A stretch of DNA of 64,000 nt from contig CAZCOG010000033.1 in NCBI GenBank assembly GCA_964500445.1, positions 9,627 through 73,626 of the forward strand. Reading direction: 5' to 3'. Position numbers and translations under genes: made by a program. This document shows positions 34,805 to 43,673 of the stretch, piece after piece (the first letter of the stretch is position 1; each line of letters starts with the position of its first letter). Below the pieces are notes generated by a model. It was not told the DNA's origin, did no database searches, and worked only from the letters and a program-made list of their open reading frames with translations. The DNA is from Persicitalea sp964500445 (GTDB lineage: Bacteria; Bacteroidota; Bacteroidia; Cytophagales; Spirosomataceae).

Positions 34805-34836
34805 TTTGGGACAGCCATCGTAATCTGTTAGTTTTG
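34805..34836 (+). promoter_or_regulatory. Near-ideal Bacteroidota promoter of the dipeptidase gene
   Basis: TTTG at 34805-34808, a 20-bp spacer, then TAGTTTTG at 34829-34836. This fits the Bacteroidota housekeeping consensus (TTTG, 19-21 bp, TAnnTTTG) fully. It lies just after the preceding terminator and 75 bp before the dipeptidase ATG. Confidence 0.75.
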
Positions 34837-34911
34837 GGCAATCCATAGTTTATTAAGAAGACAGCCTCACCCATCAACCTAATTACTATTCATCATTGAC
34901 ACGGCCTCACT

Positions 34912-36279
34912 ATGCAAAAGTACCTAACTGATAATAAAGATCGCTTCCTGAACGAACTCCTCGATCTCCTCCGTATTCCTTCTGTAAGCGCCGATTCTAA
35001 GTTCAAAGAAGACACCCGCCGCGCCGCCGAGTTCGTGCGCCAAAGCATCGAGGACGCCGGAGCCGACTGGGTCAAGATTTTTGAAACACATGGCCACCCG
35101 ATCGTTTACGGCGAAAAAATTGTCAATCCTGCCGCTCCGACGGTATTGATTTATGGTCATTACGATGTACAGCCCGCCGATCCCTACGAGCTCTGGGACT
35201 CACCACCCTTCGAACCTGTCATCAAGAACGAGCGGATTTACGCCCGTGGGGCCTGCGACGACAAAGGGCAGTTTTATATGCATATCAAGGCGTTGGAAAT
35301 GATGATCGCCACCAAGTCGCTGCCCTGCAATGTCAAAATCATGATCGAAGGGGAGGAAGAAGTCGGCTCCGATCATCTTGGGGAGTTTGTGAAATCCCAC
35401 CGTGACATGCTGGCCTGCGACACCATCCTGATTTCCGACACAAGTATCATCGCCAACGACGTACCTTCCATCGAAGTCGGTCTGCGCGGGCTCACCTATC
35501 TGGAAGTGGAAGTAATCGGTGCCAACCGCGATCTGCACTCGGGTGTGTACGGCGGCGCGGTGGCTAACCCTATCAATGTACTTTGCGAAATGATCGCTTC
35601 CCTCCACGACGAAAACGGTCACATTACCATTCCCGGCTTTTACGACAACGTGGAGGAGCTGACCGCCGACGAGCGCGCAGCCATGAACGAGGCACCCTTC
35701 GATCTGGAAGAATACAAGCGGGATTTATTGATCGAAGATGTTAAAGGAGAAGCGGGTTATACCATAATTGAGCGTACTTCTATCCGGCCTACGCTGGATG
35801 TCAATGGCATTTGGGGCGGGTACATCGGTGAAGGTGCCAAGACCGTTCTGCCCTCGAAAGCCCACGCCAAAATATCAATGCGCCTGGTTCCTAACCAAAT
35901 GGACAAAGAAATTGAGGAGAAATTCACAAAACACTTCCTGTCTATCGCCCCGCCGTCGGTAAAGGTCAGCGTGAAACCCCACCACGGCGGTCTTCCCTAC
36001 GTAAACCCCACCGATTCAATAGAATACGAAGCAGCATCGCTGGCGATGGAAGAATCCTTCGGCAAGAAACCTATCCCCACGCGCGGTGGCGGCAGCATTC
36101 CCATTGTAGCGCTCTTCGAGCAGGAGCTGGGCCGCAAAAGTATCCTGATGGGGTTCGGTCTGGACATTGACGCCCTGCACTCACCCAACGAAAGCTACGG
36201 CCTGTTTAACTACTATAAAGGCATCGAGACCATTCCGTTGTTCTTCAAGCATTATGCGGCGCTGAAGAAGGGGGAGTGA
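34912..36279 (+). CDS. M20-family dipeptidase
   Basis: Encodes 455 residues, the usual size. The metal-ligand motifs of the M20 zinc peptidases are present in order: VLIYGHYDVQPADPYELWDSPPF (His, then Asp), YARGACDDKGQFYMH, the catalytic glutamates in MIEGEEEVGSDHLGEF, the Asp in ILISDTSII, and a His near the end in GLDIDALHSPNESYGLFNY. The insert between them is the dimerisation lid. The enzyme most likely hydrolyses dipeptides in the cytoplasm; related forms act on acylated amino acids. No signal peptide is visible. It has its own promoter and ends before a shared hairpin with the PIN gene. Confidence 0.93.
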   Translation: MQKYLTDNKDRFLNELLDLLRIPSVSADSKFKEDTRRAAEFVRQSIEDAGADWVKIFETHGHPIVYGEKIVNPAAPTVLIYGHYDVQPADPYELWDSPPFEPVIKNERIYARGACDDKGQFYMHIKALEMMIATKSLPCNVKIMIEGEEEVGSDHLGEFVKSHRDMLACDTILISDTSIIANDVPSIEVGLRGLTYLEVEVIGANRDLHSGVYGGAVANPINVLCEMIASLHDENGHITIPGFYDNVEELTADERAAMNEAPFDLEEYKRDLLIEDVKGEAGYTIIERTSIRPTLDVNGIWGGYIGEGAKTVLPSKAHAKISMRLVPNQMDKEIEEKFTKHFLSIAPPSVKVSVKPHHGGLPYVNPTDSIEYEAASLAMEESFGKKPIPTRGGGSIPIVALFEQELGRKSILMGFGLDIDALHSPNESYGLFNYYKGIETIPLFFKHYAALKKGE

Positions 36280-36286
36280 GCGAGAA

Positions 36287-36329
36287 GAAGTATTAGAACT
36301 CTGGTTAGTAATCAGGGTTCTAATACTTC
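36287..36329. terminator. Hairpin between dipeptidase and PIN genes
   Basis: GAAGTATTAGAAC (36287-36299) and its reverse complement (36317-36329) form a 13-bp stem that extends inward through a wobble pair and CTG/CAG. It lies between convergent genes and touches the PIN stop codon, so it can serve both strands, though neither side has a strong T-run. Confidence 0.6.
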
Positions 36330-36330
36330 C

Positions 36331-36756
36331 TTAAAAAAATTTGACTATTTGGGCGGGCGTAACGACGGGTAGTACCTTGGTATTCTGCGTCGCAAAATCC
36401 CGCAAATTTCCTGTCACAAAATAATCAATATGTTCGCCATGCATTGCCAGTTCATACTGGAAAGCATCTTCCAAGTCTCTCATGGGTCGCTGACACGCCT
36501 TCTCGTAAGGAGTACTATCCGCAGGCATGACTTTCAAAATCGAGAGTACCTCTTGCATTGCATTTCGCAGTTTCGTGCCTTTCCTGCCTGATTTTTCCAG
36601 TACATATGCCAAGGTATAAACCGAACCCGCCGAAATATACGCAGTGAGTTTTCCGGTTTCTGCGGCTTCGATAATAGTGGTAGCTTCGTTGGCGAAGGTG
36701 TCCTGCCGGTCCAGCAGCCAATCCAGCACCACGTTTGTATCCAGGAATATTTTCAT
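36331..36756 (-). CDS. PIN-domain ribonuclease, putative type II toxin
   Basis: Encodes 141 residues. The acidic residues of the PIN active site are present: Asp6 in MKIFLDTNVVLDWLL, a central Glu in TLAYVLEKSG (about 54), the cluster Asp94-Glu96-Asp97 in MRDLEDAFQYELA, and Asp111/Asp120 in DYFVTGNLRDF. Such proteins cut RNA, often tRNA or initiation sites, when freed from an antitoxin. The start codon overlaps the stop of the small upstream gene by 4 bp, the classic antitoxin-toxin order. The protein looks intact. Confidence 0.9.
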   Translation of the reverse strand: MKIFLDTNVVLDWLLDRQDTFANEATTIIEAAETGKLTAYISAGSVYTLAYVLEKSGRKGTKLRNAMQEVLSILKVMPADSTPYEKACQRPMRDLEDAFQYELAMHGEHIDYFVTGNLRDFATQNTKVLPVVTPAQIVKFF

Positions 36757-37010
36757 ATTCCGTACTTATCCTTGTACATCATGGACTTGATTTCTTTGTC
36801 AGTCTTTTTTGACATAGTCGATTTGGCAATTCCCCGCAGTTTTAGGGCTGTTGTCATTTTTGGGGATTTTGGGCTCGTTTTTTCGGGTTGAGTAGAGGCC
36901 AAAAAATTCTCGATCATGTCAGATAAAGACTGTCGATTGCGCTTAGCAACGACTTTGGCGTGATTCACCACCGACTCTTCGATGGTTAGAGTGAGCTTCA
37001 CTTTGGACAT
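36753..37010 (-). CDS. DUF6364-like antitoxin partner of the PIN protein
   Basis: 85 residues from MSKVKLTLTIEESVVNHAK; the frame stays open far upstream, but that part is non-coding-like, whereas this Met begins a ribbon-helix-helix pattern (KLTLTIEESVVNHAKVVAKRNRQSLSDMIENFLAS). The C-terminal 45 residues (basic, Ser/Thr/Lys-rich, with IAKSTMSKKTDKEIKSMMYKDKYG) probably wrap the toxin. Proteins of this shape with a PIN partner act as DNA-binding antitoxins that repress their own operon. A one-mismatch -7 element (TATCTTTA, minus strand, 37038-37045) lies 28 bp upstream. Confidence 0.85.
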   Translation of the reverse strand: MSKVKLTLTIEESVVNHAKVVAKRNRQSLSDMIENFLASTQPEKTSPKSPKMTTALKLRGIAKSTMSKKTDKEIKSMMYKDKYGI

Positions 37011-37221
37011 AAGGCACGTGTGAAATTTTATTTCCAGTAAAGATACGTATTTTCGACTCGAAATGGAAATACCTAACAAGCTGTGCAAATGGTACGGGCT
37101 AATTCGCCTTCCAAAATAAGTTTTCAAGTAAAAACTACCCCACCTCACCTTTTCTCCTACAAACAAATTCCCCGAGAACGACCTTATATAAACACGCAAT
37201 ACCACTAAGCTACCAACCATC

Positions 37222-40200
37222 ATGAATTTCAAGAAACTCTACCGCTCACCGCGCGCACTGTATATCCTGGCGGCGGGCATCGTCATCATTTCCTGCGCCA
37301 AGCTGGCTCCGACGGGTACATCGGCGCTGGGCACGTCAGTTCCTGTGCCGACGGAGCCACTGGAAGTCGTGAAGGAAGATGGCAATACGGCCCGAACCCG
37401 CGCCAAAGAAATCAAGGAAAGTGTAGCTATCCAGCTGGCGGACGGACTAAAAGTCGACCTTTGGGCATCTGATTCACTTGCTCCCGATCCTATCGCCATG
37501 TCTATCGACGACCAGGGGAGGGTGTATTTGACAAGAACCAACCGCCAGAAAAATTCCGAGTTCGACATCCGGGGTCACCGCAACTGGATGACGCCCTCCA
37601 TCGCGCTGCAATCGGTGGAAGACCGCCGGGCGTTTCTGCGTGAAACCTTCGACCCTGCCAAAAGCAAAGAAAACGAGTGGCTGAAAGATCTTAATGAAGA
37701 CGGCTCGCACGACTGGCGCGACCTGGCCGTGGAAAAAGATGAGGTATGGCGACTGGAAGATACCGACAATGATGGATTGGCCGACGTTTCGACGCGCATT
37801 TTGAGCGATTTCTTCGAGGAAGTTTCCGACGTAGCCGGGGCGCTGCTGGTGCGGGCGAAGGATGTGTTCGTAGGTATTGCACCCGATATGTGGCGCTTGA
37901 CGGATACCAATAATGATGGGATTTTGGATCAAAAAACCTCGATCGCCCACGGTTTCGGAGTACATATTGGCTTTGGTGGTCATGGTATGTCGGGCGCAGT
38001 GGAGGGGCCGGACGGGCGCATCTACTGGGGTATCGGCGATATTGGTGCTAACCTGACCGATGTAAAAGGGAATAAGTACCGTTATCCCAACGAAGGCGTG
38101 ATTGTCCGCGCCAATCCGGACGGAACTGACTTTGAAGTATTTGCTTCGGGCCTGCGCAATACGCATGAGTTCGTGTTCGACGAGTACGGCAACCTGATTA
38201 GCTCCGACAACGACGGCGACCACCCCGGAGAAAGCGAGCGGCTGGTGTACATCGTAGATGGCTCCGATGCGGGCTGGCGTTCCAATTGGCAGTATGGCAA
38301 GTACACCGATCCCAAAAACAACGATTACAAAGTCTGGATGGACGAGCAGATGTTCAAGCCACGGCAGGAAGGGCAGGCGGCCTACTTCATTCCCCCAATC
38401 CAGAATTTTCACAATGGCCCAACGGGCATGGTGTATAACCCCGGTACGGCGTTGGGTTCGGACTGGAAAAACAAGTTCTTTCTGGTAGAATTCCGGGGCA
38501 ATCCCGCCAACTCTCCCATCTGGTCGTTTGGTCTGAAACCTTCGGGCGCATCGTTCGTGCTGGACGGTGAGCAGAAGGTCTTCAGCGGTATTCTGCCGAC
38601 GGGTATTCGTTTTGGTCCTGACGGTGCCTTGTACGTAGCCGACTGGCTCAACGGCTGGGACACCAAGAATACCGGACGCGTGTGGCGTCTGGACGTAACC
38701 GATAACAAAAACGACATGAAGGCCCTGCGCCAGGAAACGCAGCGGCTCATGCTGCTCGACTACGCCGCCCAGAGTGACGCGGCCCTGCTGGGCTACCTGG
38801 CCAATCCCGATATGCGCATCCGCCATAAGGCACAGCTTGAACTAGCTACGCGCGGCAAGAAGGGCGCGGCGGTTTTTGAAAAAGCTCTGGCCCAAAAAGA
38901 CAATCAACTCGCCCGGGTACACGCTGTGTGGGGGCTGGGGCAACTGGCGCGGGCCGACAAGTCATATGCCAACCCACTGCTGGCTTTGCTAAAAGACAAT
39001 GACCCCGAAATCATGACGCAAGCCGCCAAGGTACTTGGTGATGCCGCTGTCGCTGAGGCTGGTCCCCTACTACTACCCTTGTTGACCAATACCAGCCCTC
39101 GCGTGCAGTTTTTTGCGGCGCAGGCGCTGGGTCGCGTGGATTATAAAGCATCGGTACCCGCTTTGCTGAAAATGATCGAAGCCAATCAGGATAAAGACCT
39201 GTACCTGCGTCACGCGGCTGTGATGGCGCTCACACGGCTCGGACAGCGGGAACCTATCATTGCTCTGGCCAATAGCTCTGACAAATCGCTGCGGCTGGCG
39301 GCGGTACTGGTGCTGCGCCGCTGGGGTGACGAGAACGTCCGCCGCTTCCTGAACGATAAGGATGAGTACATCGTAGCCGAAGCCGCTCGGGCCATCAATG
39401 ACGATATGTCGATTCCCGGCGCGTTGCCTGACTTGGCGGCGACTTTGAGCAATCCGCGCTTTAAGTCGGAGCCATTACTGCGCCGGGCTATCAACGCCAA
39501 CCTGCGTGTGGGCGGTGATGCACAACTACAGGCCCTGCTGGATTTTGCCAAAAGGAAAGATGTGGATAAAGAGCTCCGCACCGAAGCCCTTGCTGCCCTC
39601 GGTACCTGGGCCAGCCCATCGGTACTTGACCGTGTAGATGGCCGTTATCGGGGTGTCGTGAAGCGTGACCCCGTGGCTGTACGGGCCAAAGTCGAACCGA
39701 GTGTCGCGGTTTTGTTACAGGATACCCAGCCGGAAATTTTGGTAGCTACCGCCGAAATGCTGGGCAATCTGGGCGTGACGGCCTATGATCCCAAACTGGT
39801 CGAGTTATTGGAAAAAAGTACCTCGCCCGACGTGCGTGCGGCTATGCTGACGGCTTTGAGCGATTTGAAGTATAAAAACATGGAGTCTATCATCAAAAAA
39901 GGTATGAGCGACGCTGACGAAAACGTCCGCGCGCGGGCTCTGAGCCTCATGGACGGCTCAACGTTATCGGCCGCGGCGCTGTCCGACGTGGTGAATACTA
40001 TTTTTGAAAAGGGGTCTGTCAAAGAGCAGCAGCAGATACTGCGAACGCTGAGTACGATTCCGGCCAACAAAACGGAGCCCATTCTGGATAAACTCGTCAC
40101 GCGAATGGAAAACAAAGAACTTTCGCCCAATATCAGCCTGGAACTGACTGAGGCCGTTGATTCCACTAAGTCTGAAAGGTTGCGGTCGCGCCTGGCGTCT

Positions 40201-40665
40201 TCCAAGCCCAAAGGCGAAGGGGTTGCCAATTTTATGGAGGCCCTCAATGGCGGCGATGCACAACAGGGCCGCCGGTACTTTGCCACCAACTCCACCGGAC
40301 AGTGCGTCCGCTGCCACGCCATCAATGGGCGGGGCGGTGAGGTTGGTCCATCGCTGACACACATTGGCAGTACGTTACCCCGTGAAAAGCTGCTGGAAGC
40401 ACTCGTGGAGCCCAGTGCACGGCTCTCACCGGGCTTTGGTACGGTGATACTGACGCTGAAAGATGGCCAGACCGTCACGGGAGTTCTCTCCGAAGAAACC
40501 CCGCAGGAACTGGTTTTAAAAACCTCCGAAGCCGAGCCGCTGAAAGTACCCGTAGCCCGCATCGCCAAGCGGGAGAATTTGCCGTCGAGCATGCCGCCAA
40601 TGGGGTATATCATGTCAAAAAGGGAGATTCGGGATATGGTGGAGTTTCTGTCGGGTTTGAAATAG
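37222..40665 (+). CDS. Large lipoprotein: PVC-type dehydrogenase propeller, HEAT repeats and cytochrome c domain
   Basis: Encodes 1147 residues. The lipoprotein signal ends IVIISC (Cys25). Residues about 70-480 form a propeller of the membrane-bound dehydrogenase type (LKVDLWASDSLAPDPIAMSIDDQGRVYLTRTNR, GFGGHGMSGAVEGPDGRIYWGIGD, HEFVFDEYGNLISSDNDGDHPGE, GPDGALYVADWLNG). Residues about 500-1000 are HEAT-like repeats (AAVLVLRRWGDENVRRFLNDKDEYIVAEAARAIND). The C-terminal cytochrome c domain has one haem motif, Cys1028-Val-Arg-Cys-His1032, then GPSLTHIG and a distal Met in SSMPPMGYIMS. Such proteins, named after Planctomycetes/Verrucomicrobia, are thought to oxidise sugars at the envelope and pass electrons to the chain; the substrate is unknown. 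The DinB-like gene follows after 19 bp. Confidence 0.92.
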   Translation: MNFKKLYRSPRALYILAAGIVIISCAKLAPTGTSALGTSVPVPTEPLEVVKEDGNTARTRAKEIKESVAIQLADGLKVDLWASDSLAPDPIAMSIDDQGRVYLTRTNRQKNSEFDIRGHRNWMTPSIALQSVEDRRAFLRETFDPAKSKENEWLKDLNEDGSHDWRDLAVEKDEVWRLEDTDNDGLADVSTRILSDFFEEVSDVAGALLVRAKDVFVGIAPDMWRLTDTNNDGILDQKTSIAHGFGVHIGFGGHGMSGAVEGPDGRIYWGIGDIGANLTDVKGNKYRYPNEGVIVRANPDGTDFEVFASGLRNTHEFVFDEYGNLISSDNDGDHPGESERLVYIVDGSDAGWRSNWQYGKYTDPKNNDYKVWMDEQMFKPRQEGQAAYFIPPIQNFHNGPTGMVYNPGTALGSDWKNKFFLVEFRGNPANSPIWSFGLKPSGASFVLDGEQKVFSGILPTGIRFGPDGALYVADWLNGWDTKNTGRVWRLDVTDNKNDMKALRQETQRLMLLDYAAQSDAALLGYLANPDMRIRHKAQLELATRGKKGAAVFEKALAQKDNQLARVHAVWGLGQLARADKSYANPLLALLKDNDPEIMTQAAKVLGDAAVAEAGPLLLPLLTNTSPRVQFFAAQALGRVDYKASVPALLKMIEANQDKDLYLRHAAVMALTRLGQREPIIALANSSDKSLRLAAVLVLRRWGDENVRRFLNDKDEYIVAEAARAINDDMSIPGALPDLAATLSNPRFKSEPLLRRAINANLRVGGDAQLQALLDFAKRKDVDKELRTEALAALGTWASPSVLDRVDGRYRGVVKRDPVAVRAKVEPSVAVLLQDTQPEILVATAEMLGNLGVTAYDPKLVELLEKSTSPDVRAAMLTALSDLKYKNMESIIKKGMSDADENVRARALSLMDGSTLSAAALSDVVNTIFEKGSVKEQQQILRTLSTIPANKTEPILDKLVTRMENKELSPNISLELTEAVDSTKSERLRSRLASSKPKGEGVANFMEALNGGDAQQGRRYFATNSTGQCVRCHAINGRGGEVGPSLTHIGSTLPREKLLEALVEPSARLSPGFGTVILTLKDGQTVTGVLSEETPQELVLKTSEAEPLKVPVARIAKRENLPSSMPPMGYIMSKREIRDMVEFLSGLK

Positions 40666-40684
40666 ATTCAGATCAAAAAGAATC

Positions 40685-41215
40685 ATGACGCAGACAGAAC
40701 TCAAACAGGCTTTTACCGACATCATGCAGTCCTACATCGATGCGCTGGATCGGTATTCTGATGAGCAGTTTGCGGCCCAACCCGACGAAGCAGAGTGGTC
40801 GCTCGGGCAAATGTACCAGCATCTTTACGAAGCCAACACCTACTTTTTTCTGGCCAATGTGAAGCGTTGTCTGGAAAAGCGGAAAGGCCAGGAAGGCGGT
40901 GAAATGACTGCCGCGGGTGTCAATGTTTATAAGTACAATAGTTTTCCCCCGATCAAAGTCAAACGACCTGTCGCTGCGAACAGCCCCGAACCCATCGCTC
41001 AGGACCGGAACACATACAAAGCCCTCTACGCGCAAACGTTACATGAGGGATTGGCTTGGGCTGAAGCATTGTCACAGGACGATGGTACTTACAAAACGGA
41101 GCATTTCAGGTTCGGCTGGTTGAACGGTGCCGAATGGTTGCAGGGGTTGGAAATCCACGCCCGGCATCACCTACGGCAGCGGCAGGAGCGGGAGAAATGG
41201 TTGGGGATTGGGTAG
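40685..41215 (+). CDS. DinB-like four-helix protein
   Basis: Encodes 176 residues, nearly all helical, with the spaced histidines of the DinB/YfiT metalloenzyme fold: EWSLGQMYQHLYEANTYF near residue 45 and WLQGLEIHARHHLRQRQE near the C-terminus, which probably bind a divalent metal. Family members include thiol-dependent transferases, but most have no known reaction. No signal peptide. It starts 19 bp after the dehydrogenase gene and may be cotranscribed, and it ends at a convergent terminator hairpin shared with ispH. Confidence 0.85.
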   Translation: MTQTELKQAFTDIMQSYIDALDRYSDEQFAAQPDEAEWSLGQMYQHLYEANTYFFLANVKRCLEKRKGQEGGEMTAAGVNVYKYNSFPPIKVKRPVAANSPEPIAQDRNTYKALYAQTLHEGLAWAEALSQDDGTYKTEHFRFGWLNGAEWLQGLEIHARHHLRQRQEREKWLGIG

Positions 41216-41262
41216 AGAACGACCGACAAAGAGAAAGCTAAGGGCTGTTATACAAAATTATT

Positions 41263-41298
41263 CTGCCCCAAACTCAATAAAGAGGTAGTTTGGGGCAG
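41263..41298. terminator. Convergent terminator between DinB-like gene and ispH
   Basis: CTGCCCCAAACT (41263-41274) pairs perfectly with AGTTTGGGGCAG (41287-41298) over a 12-base loop. On both sides AT-rich sequence follows (AATAATTTTG on the minus strand). Confidence 0.7.
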
Positions 41299-41336
41299 GA
41301 AAATAACTTCCAGGCTTGGCTTCTATCGTCTGACAA

Positions 41337-42563
41337 CTACCTAAATTCTTGCATCACCTCTTCGACCGGACGAATCTCTTCGTAAAAAGACAGGATTCGC
41401 ATCAGAATCCCCTCAACTACGGCGTCGGGACAGGATGCTCCGCAGGTGAGCAGGATCGTTGCAGGCGATTTTTCGGGCAGGAAATCTTTGGTAGTTATTT
41501 CTTGCTTTCGGTGTAATTCAAAATGCTGAATCAGATTTTTATCCAGGATCTTATCCGCCGAAGCGATAAAGTAAGTAGGTAGTTTGCTCTCACAAAGTTC
41601 TACGAGGTGCGACGTATTGGAACTATTGTAGCCTCCTGCAACGATGGCCAAATCCGCCGGATGCGTAAGTAATGCATAGGTAGCATCCTGATTATCGTTG
41701 GTGGCGTAACATAGCGTGTCGCGGGTATTGGCAAAATGCTCGTCCACTTCATCCGGCCCCAGCTCATAATGGCGAATCATCACCTGTTTGAGATAATCGG
41801 CAATGCCCTGCGTATCGGAGGCCAGCATGGTAGTCTGATTCACCACACCGATGCGCCGCAGGTCGCGGGTGGGGTCAAAACCTTCGGAGTACTGGCCAGC
41901 AAATTCTTCGTGGAAAGCCTCGGCATTGCTTTCGCCCGTGATGTAGGTAGCCAGTCGCTGCGCTTGCTCCATATTTTTCACAACGACCGTGGGCGTAGCT
42001 TGCTGGCTGTGTGAAAAAGTGGCGCGGGTCTCTTCGTGCATCGGCTTGCCATGGACGACTACGGTATATTGCTTTTCGCCAATCTGCGCGGCCCGATTCC
42101 AGACTTTCTCCACGAACGGACAGGTCGTGTCGTACTGGTAAGCGTCGATACCGATGGCCGAGAGCTGCGCCTGAATCTCCACCGTAGTGCCAAAGGCAGG
42201 TACTACTACCACATCGTCGGGTGTGAGTTCGGCCCACGGAATGAGTTGGTTGCCTTTGGTATCCATAATGAATCGTACGCCGCGCTCCTGCAGGTCGCGA
42301 TTAACGTCAGGGTTATGGATCATCTCGCTCAAAAGGAAAATACGCTTACCCTCGTTTTCAGAAATAGCCTTATAGGCGATTTCGATGGCGTTCTCTACCC
42401 CATAACAAAACCCGAAATGCCGCGCAATAAGGAAGCGCACCGGACCGAAGTCAAGTACCGTAGGCTTGAAGTCACGCTTCAGCTTGTCGCTTTTGCGGCG
42501 AAATTCTTTAATAGGCGTTATGATGCTGCTTCGGTAGAAGCTGGGAATGTCGAAGGTTTTCAT
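41337..42563 (-). CDS. ispH: 4-hydroxy-3-methylbut-2-enyl diphosphate reductase
   Basis: Encodes 408 residues; LytB/IspH makes IPP and DMAPP in the last step of the MEP pathway, and IPP is then used by UppS, encoded elsewhere in this window. The three cysteines that hold the iron-sulfur cluster are seen in ARHFGFCYGVENAIEIA (Cys53), YDTTCPFVEKVW and LLTCGASCPDAVVEGI. Other marks are SEMIHNPDVNRDLQERGVRF, VVHGKPMHEETRAT, TMLASDTQGIADYLK and GGYNSSNTSHLVELC. The sequence is longer than the E. coli enzyme (316 residues) because of an N-terminal extension of about 40 residues and insertions in the middle, as in the long IspH form of Bacteroidota and plants. Confidence 0.95.
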   Translation of the reverse strand: MKTFDIPSFYRSSIITPIKEFRRKSDKLKRDFKPTVLDFGPVRFLIARHFGFCYGVENAIEIAYKAISENEGKRIFLLSEMIHNPDVNRDLQERGVRFIMDTKGNQLIPWAELTPDDVVVVPAFGTTVEIQAQLSAIGIDAYQYDTTCPFVEKVWNRAAQIGEKQYTVVVHGKPMHEETRATFSHSQQATPTVVVKNMEQAQRLATYITGESNAEAFHEEFAGQYSEGFDPTRDLRRIGVVNQTTMLASDTQGIADYLKQVMIRHYELGPDEVDEHFANTRDTLCYATNDNQDATYALLTHPADLAIVAGGYNSSNTSHLVELCESKLPTYFIASADKILDKNLIQHFELHRKQEITTKDFLPEKSPATILLTCGASCPDAVVEGILMRILSFYEEIRPVEEVMQEFR

Positions 42564-42924
42564 TGATTGAGTGAAAAGTTCGGGATCGGCAATCTGCGCG
42601 GCCCTGCGGCTACAACGAATAGTTAACAGCTTTCCAGCCAGAATTTATCAACTTGCAGGGTGCTGATTTAGCGACAAAGATACGCTGGCTTTGAAAACAA
42701 CAACTGACTTCGGAGCTTTGTTCGTTTGGTAAAAGTGATAGCGTTTTTACAAAAAAGTTTTATTCACCGTGCAACATCCCGTCTCTCTCCGCAGTCTTTA
42801 TCCCAGAACGTTCGAAAACTTAGATAGCGATAGGATGAAGAATTAAAACGCGACAATTCAGCCATCATAGTTTTTGCTGCACCGTGTCAACTGTAAACTA
42901 TTCCCTGTCCACTAAAAAACCTCC
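42564..42924. other. 361-bp divergent intergenic region
   Basis: Gap between the divergent ispH and sigma-factor genes. It holds the ispH promoter candidate at 42675-42682. For the sigma gene only TAGTTTTTG near 42868 (one extra base in the spacer) was seen. No RNA gene, hairpin of note or open frame is visible. Confidence 0.6.
42675..42682 (-). promoter_or_regulatory. Probable ispH promoter (-7 element)
   Basis: Minus strand TATCTTTG, a perfect TAnnTTTG, 112 bp before the ispH start, with TTG about 18-20 bp further upstream. Confidence 0.5.
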
Positions 42925-43482
42925 TTGGAAACCAAATTGTACACCGACCGACACGTCGAACTGGTGGAACGCTGCAAACTTGGCGAGCGTCAGGCTCAGT
43001 ATGAACTGTACAAACAGTATTCCAAGGCTATGTTTAATGTGTGCATGAGGATGCTCGACCACGCGGGAGAGGCGGAGGACACCTTGCAGGAGGCTTTTGT
43101 GGACGCCTTCACGCACATCGGACAGTTTCGGCAACAGTCCACTTTCGGGGCGTGGCTTAAGCAGATTGTGGTTAATAAGGCCATTACTCAGCTGAGAAGC
43201 CGGAAAATGAAATGGGTCGAGATTGGCGAGTGGCAGACAGAGAATGAAGATAAATATCCGGTAGAAGAGATTTTTGACTTGTCTGACGAAACAGACTACC
43301 AGGTGGAACGTATCCGCCGCACCATGCAGCAGTTGCCCGAAGGCTACCGCGTAGTGATGACACTGTACCTGTTCGAGGGTTATGACCACGAAGAAATTGG
43401 CGAAGTACTTGGCATCAGCGAGGTAACATCCCGAACGCAGTACCTGAGGGCGAAAAGGAAATTAATGGAGATGATGAGGTAG
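42925..43482 (+). CDS. ECF-type RNA polymerase sigma factor
   Basis: Encodes 185 residues from a TTG start; an in-frame stop lies 15 bp upstream and no ATG precedes the sigma-2 region. Region 2 reads ERCKLGERQAQYELYKQYSKAMFNVCMRMLDHAGEAEDTLQEAFVDAFTHIGQFRQQSTFGAWLKQIVVNKAI, and region 4 reads TMQQLPEGYRVVMTLYLFEGYDHEEIGEVLGISEVTSRTQYLRAKRKL, the helix-turn-helix that binds the -35 element. The next genes encode a likely membrane anti-sigma factor and a beta-rich exported protein, so this is probably an autoregulated envelope operon (inference). The rare start codon may keep its level low. Confidence 0.93.
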   Translation: METKLYTDRHVELVERCKLGERQAQYELYKQYSKAMFNVCMRMLDHAGEAEDTLQEAFVDAFTHIGQFRQQSTFGAWLKQIVVNKAITQLRSRKMKWVEIGEWQTENEDKYPVEEIFDLSDETDYQVERIRRTMQQLPEGYRVVMTLYLFEGYDHEEIGEVLGISEVTSRTQYLRAKRKLMEMMR

Positions 43483-43489
43483 TTCCAGA

Positions 43490-43545
43490 GTGGCAAAGTA
43501 CCAAAGGGCCAGACTGGCGCACCAGCAAAGCGACAAAGTACTTGA
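43490..43545 (+). repeat. CAAAG-rich short repeats between sigma and anti-sigma genes
   Basis: Four or more GCAAAG/CAAAG/CCAAAG units in about 55 bp (GGCAAAGTACCAAAGG, AGCAAAGCGACAAAGTAC), similar in style to the tract at 21390-21460. No function known. Confidence 0.5.
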
Positions 43546-43673
43546 AGTACTTTCCGATAGGCAGGGAGATAATGGCGAAAGCTGAATTTCCCCGCAGTTC
43601 AACGATTCAACACGTAAACCCTAAACACCTACATAAATTTGACTCAAACATTACATTCAACCCAGAAGTAACA

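Noticed and set aside
37011..37232. Long N-terminal extension of the antitoxin frame
   Set aside because: The extra 74 codons lack protein character and would cover the likely promoter; the RHH motif begins at 37010.
37474..38826. Open frame of 450 codons on the minus strand
   Set aside because: It is the shadow of the propeller region of the gene at 37222; the codon pattern and motifs support the plus strand.
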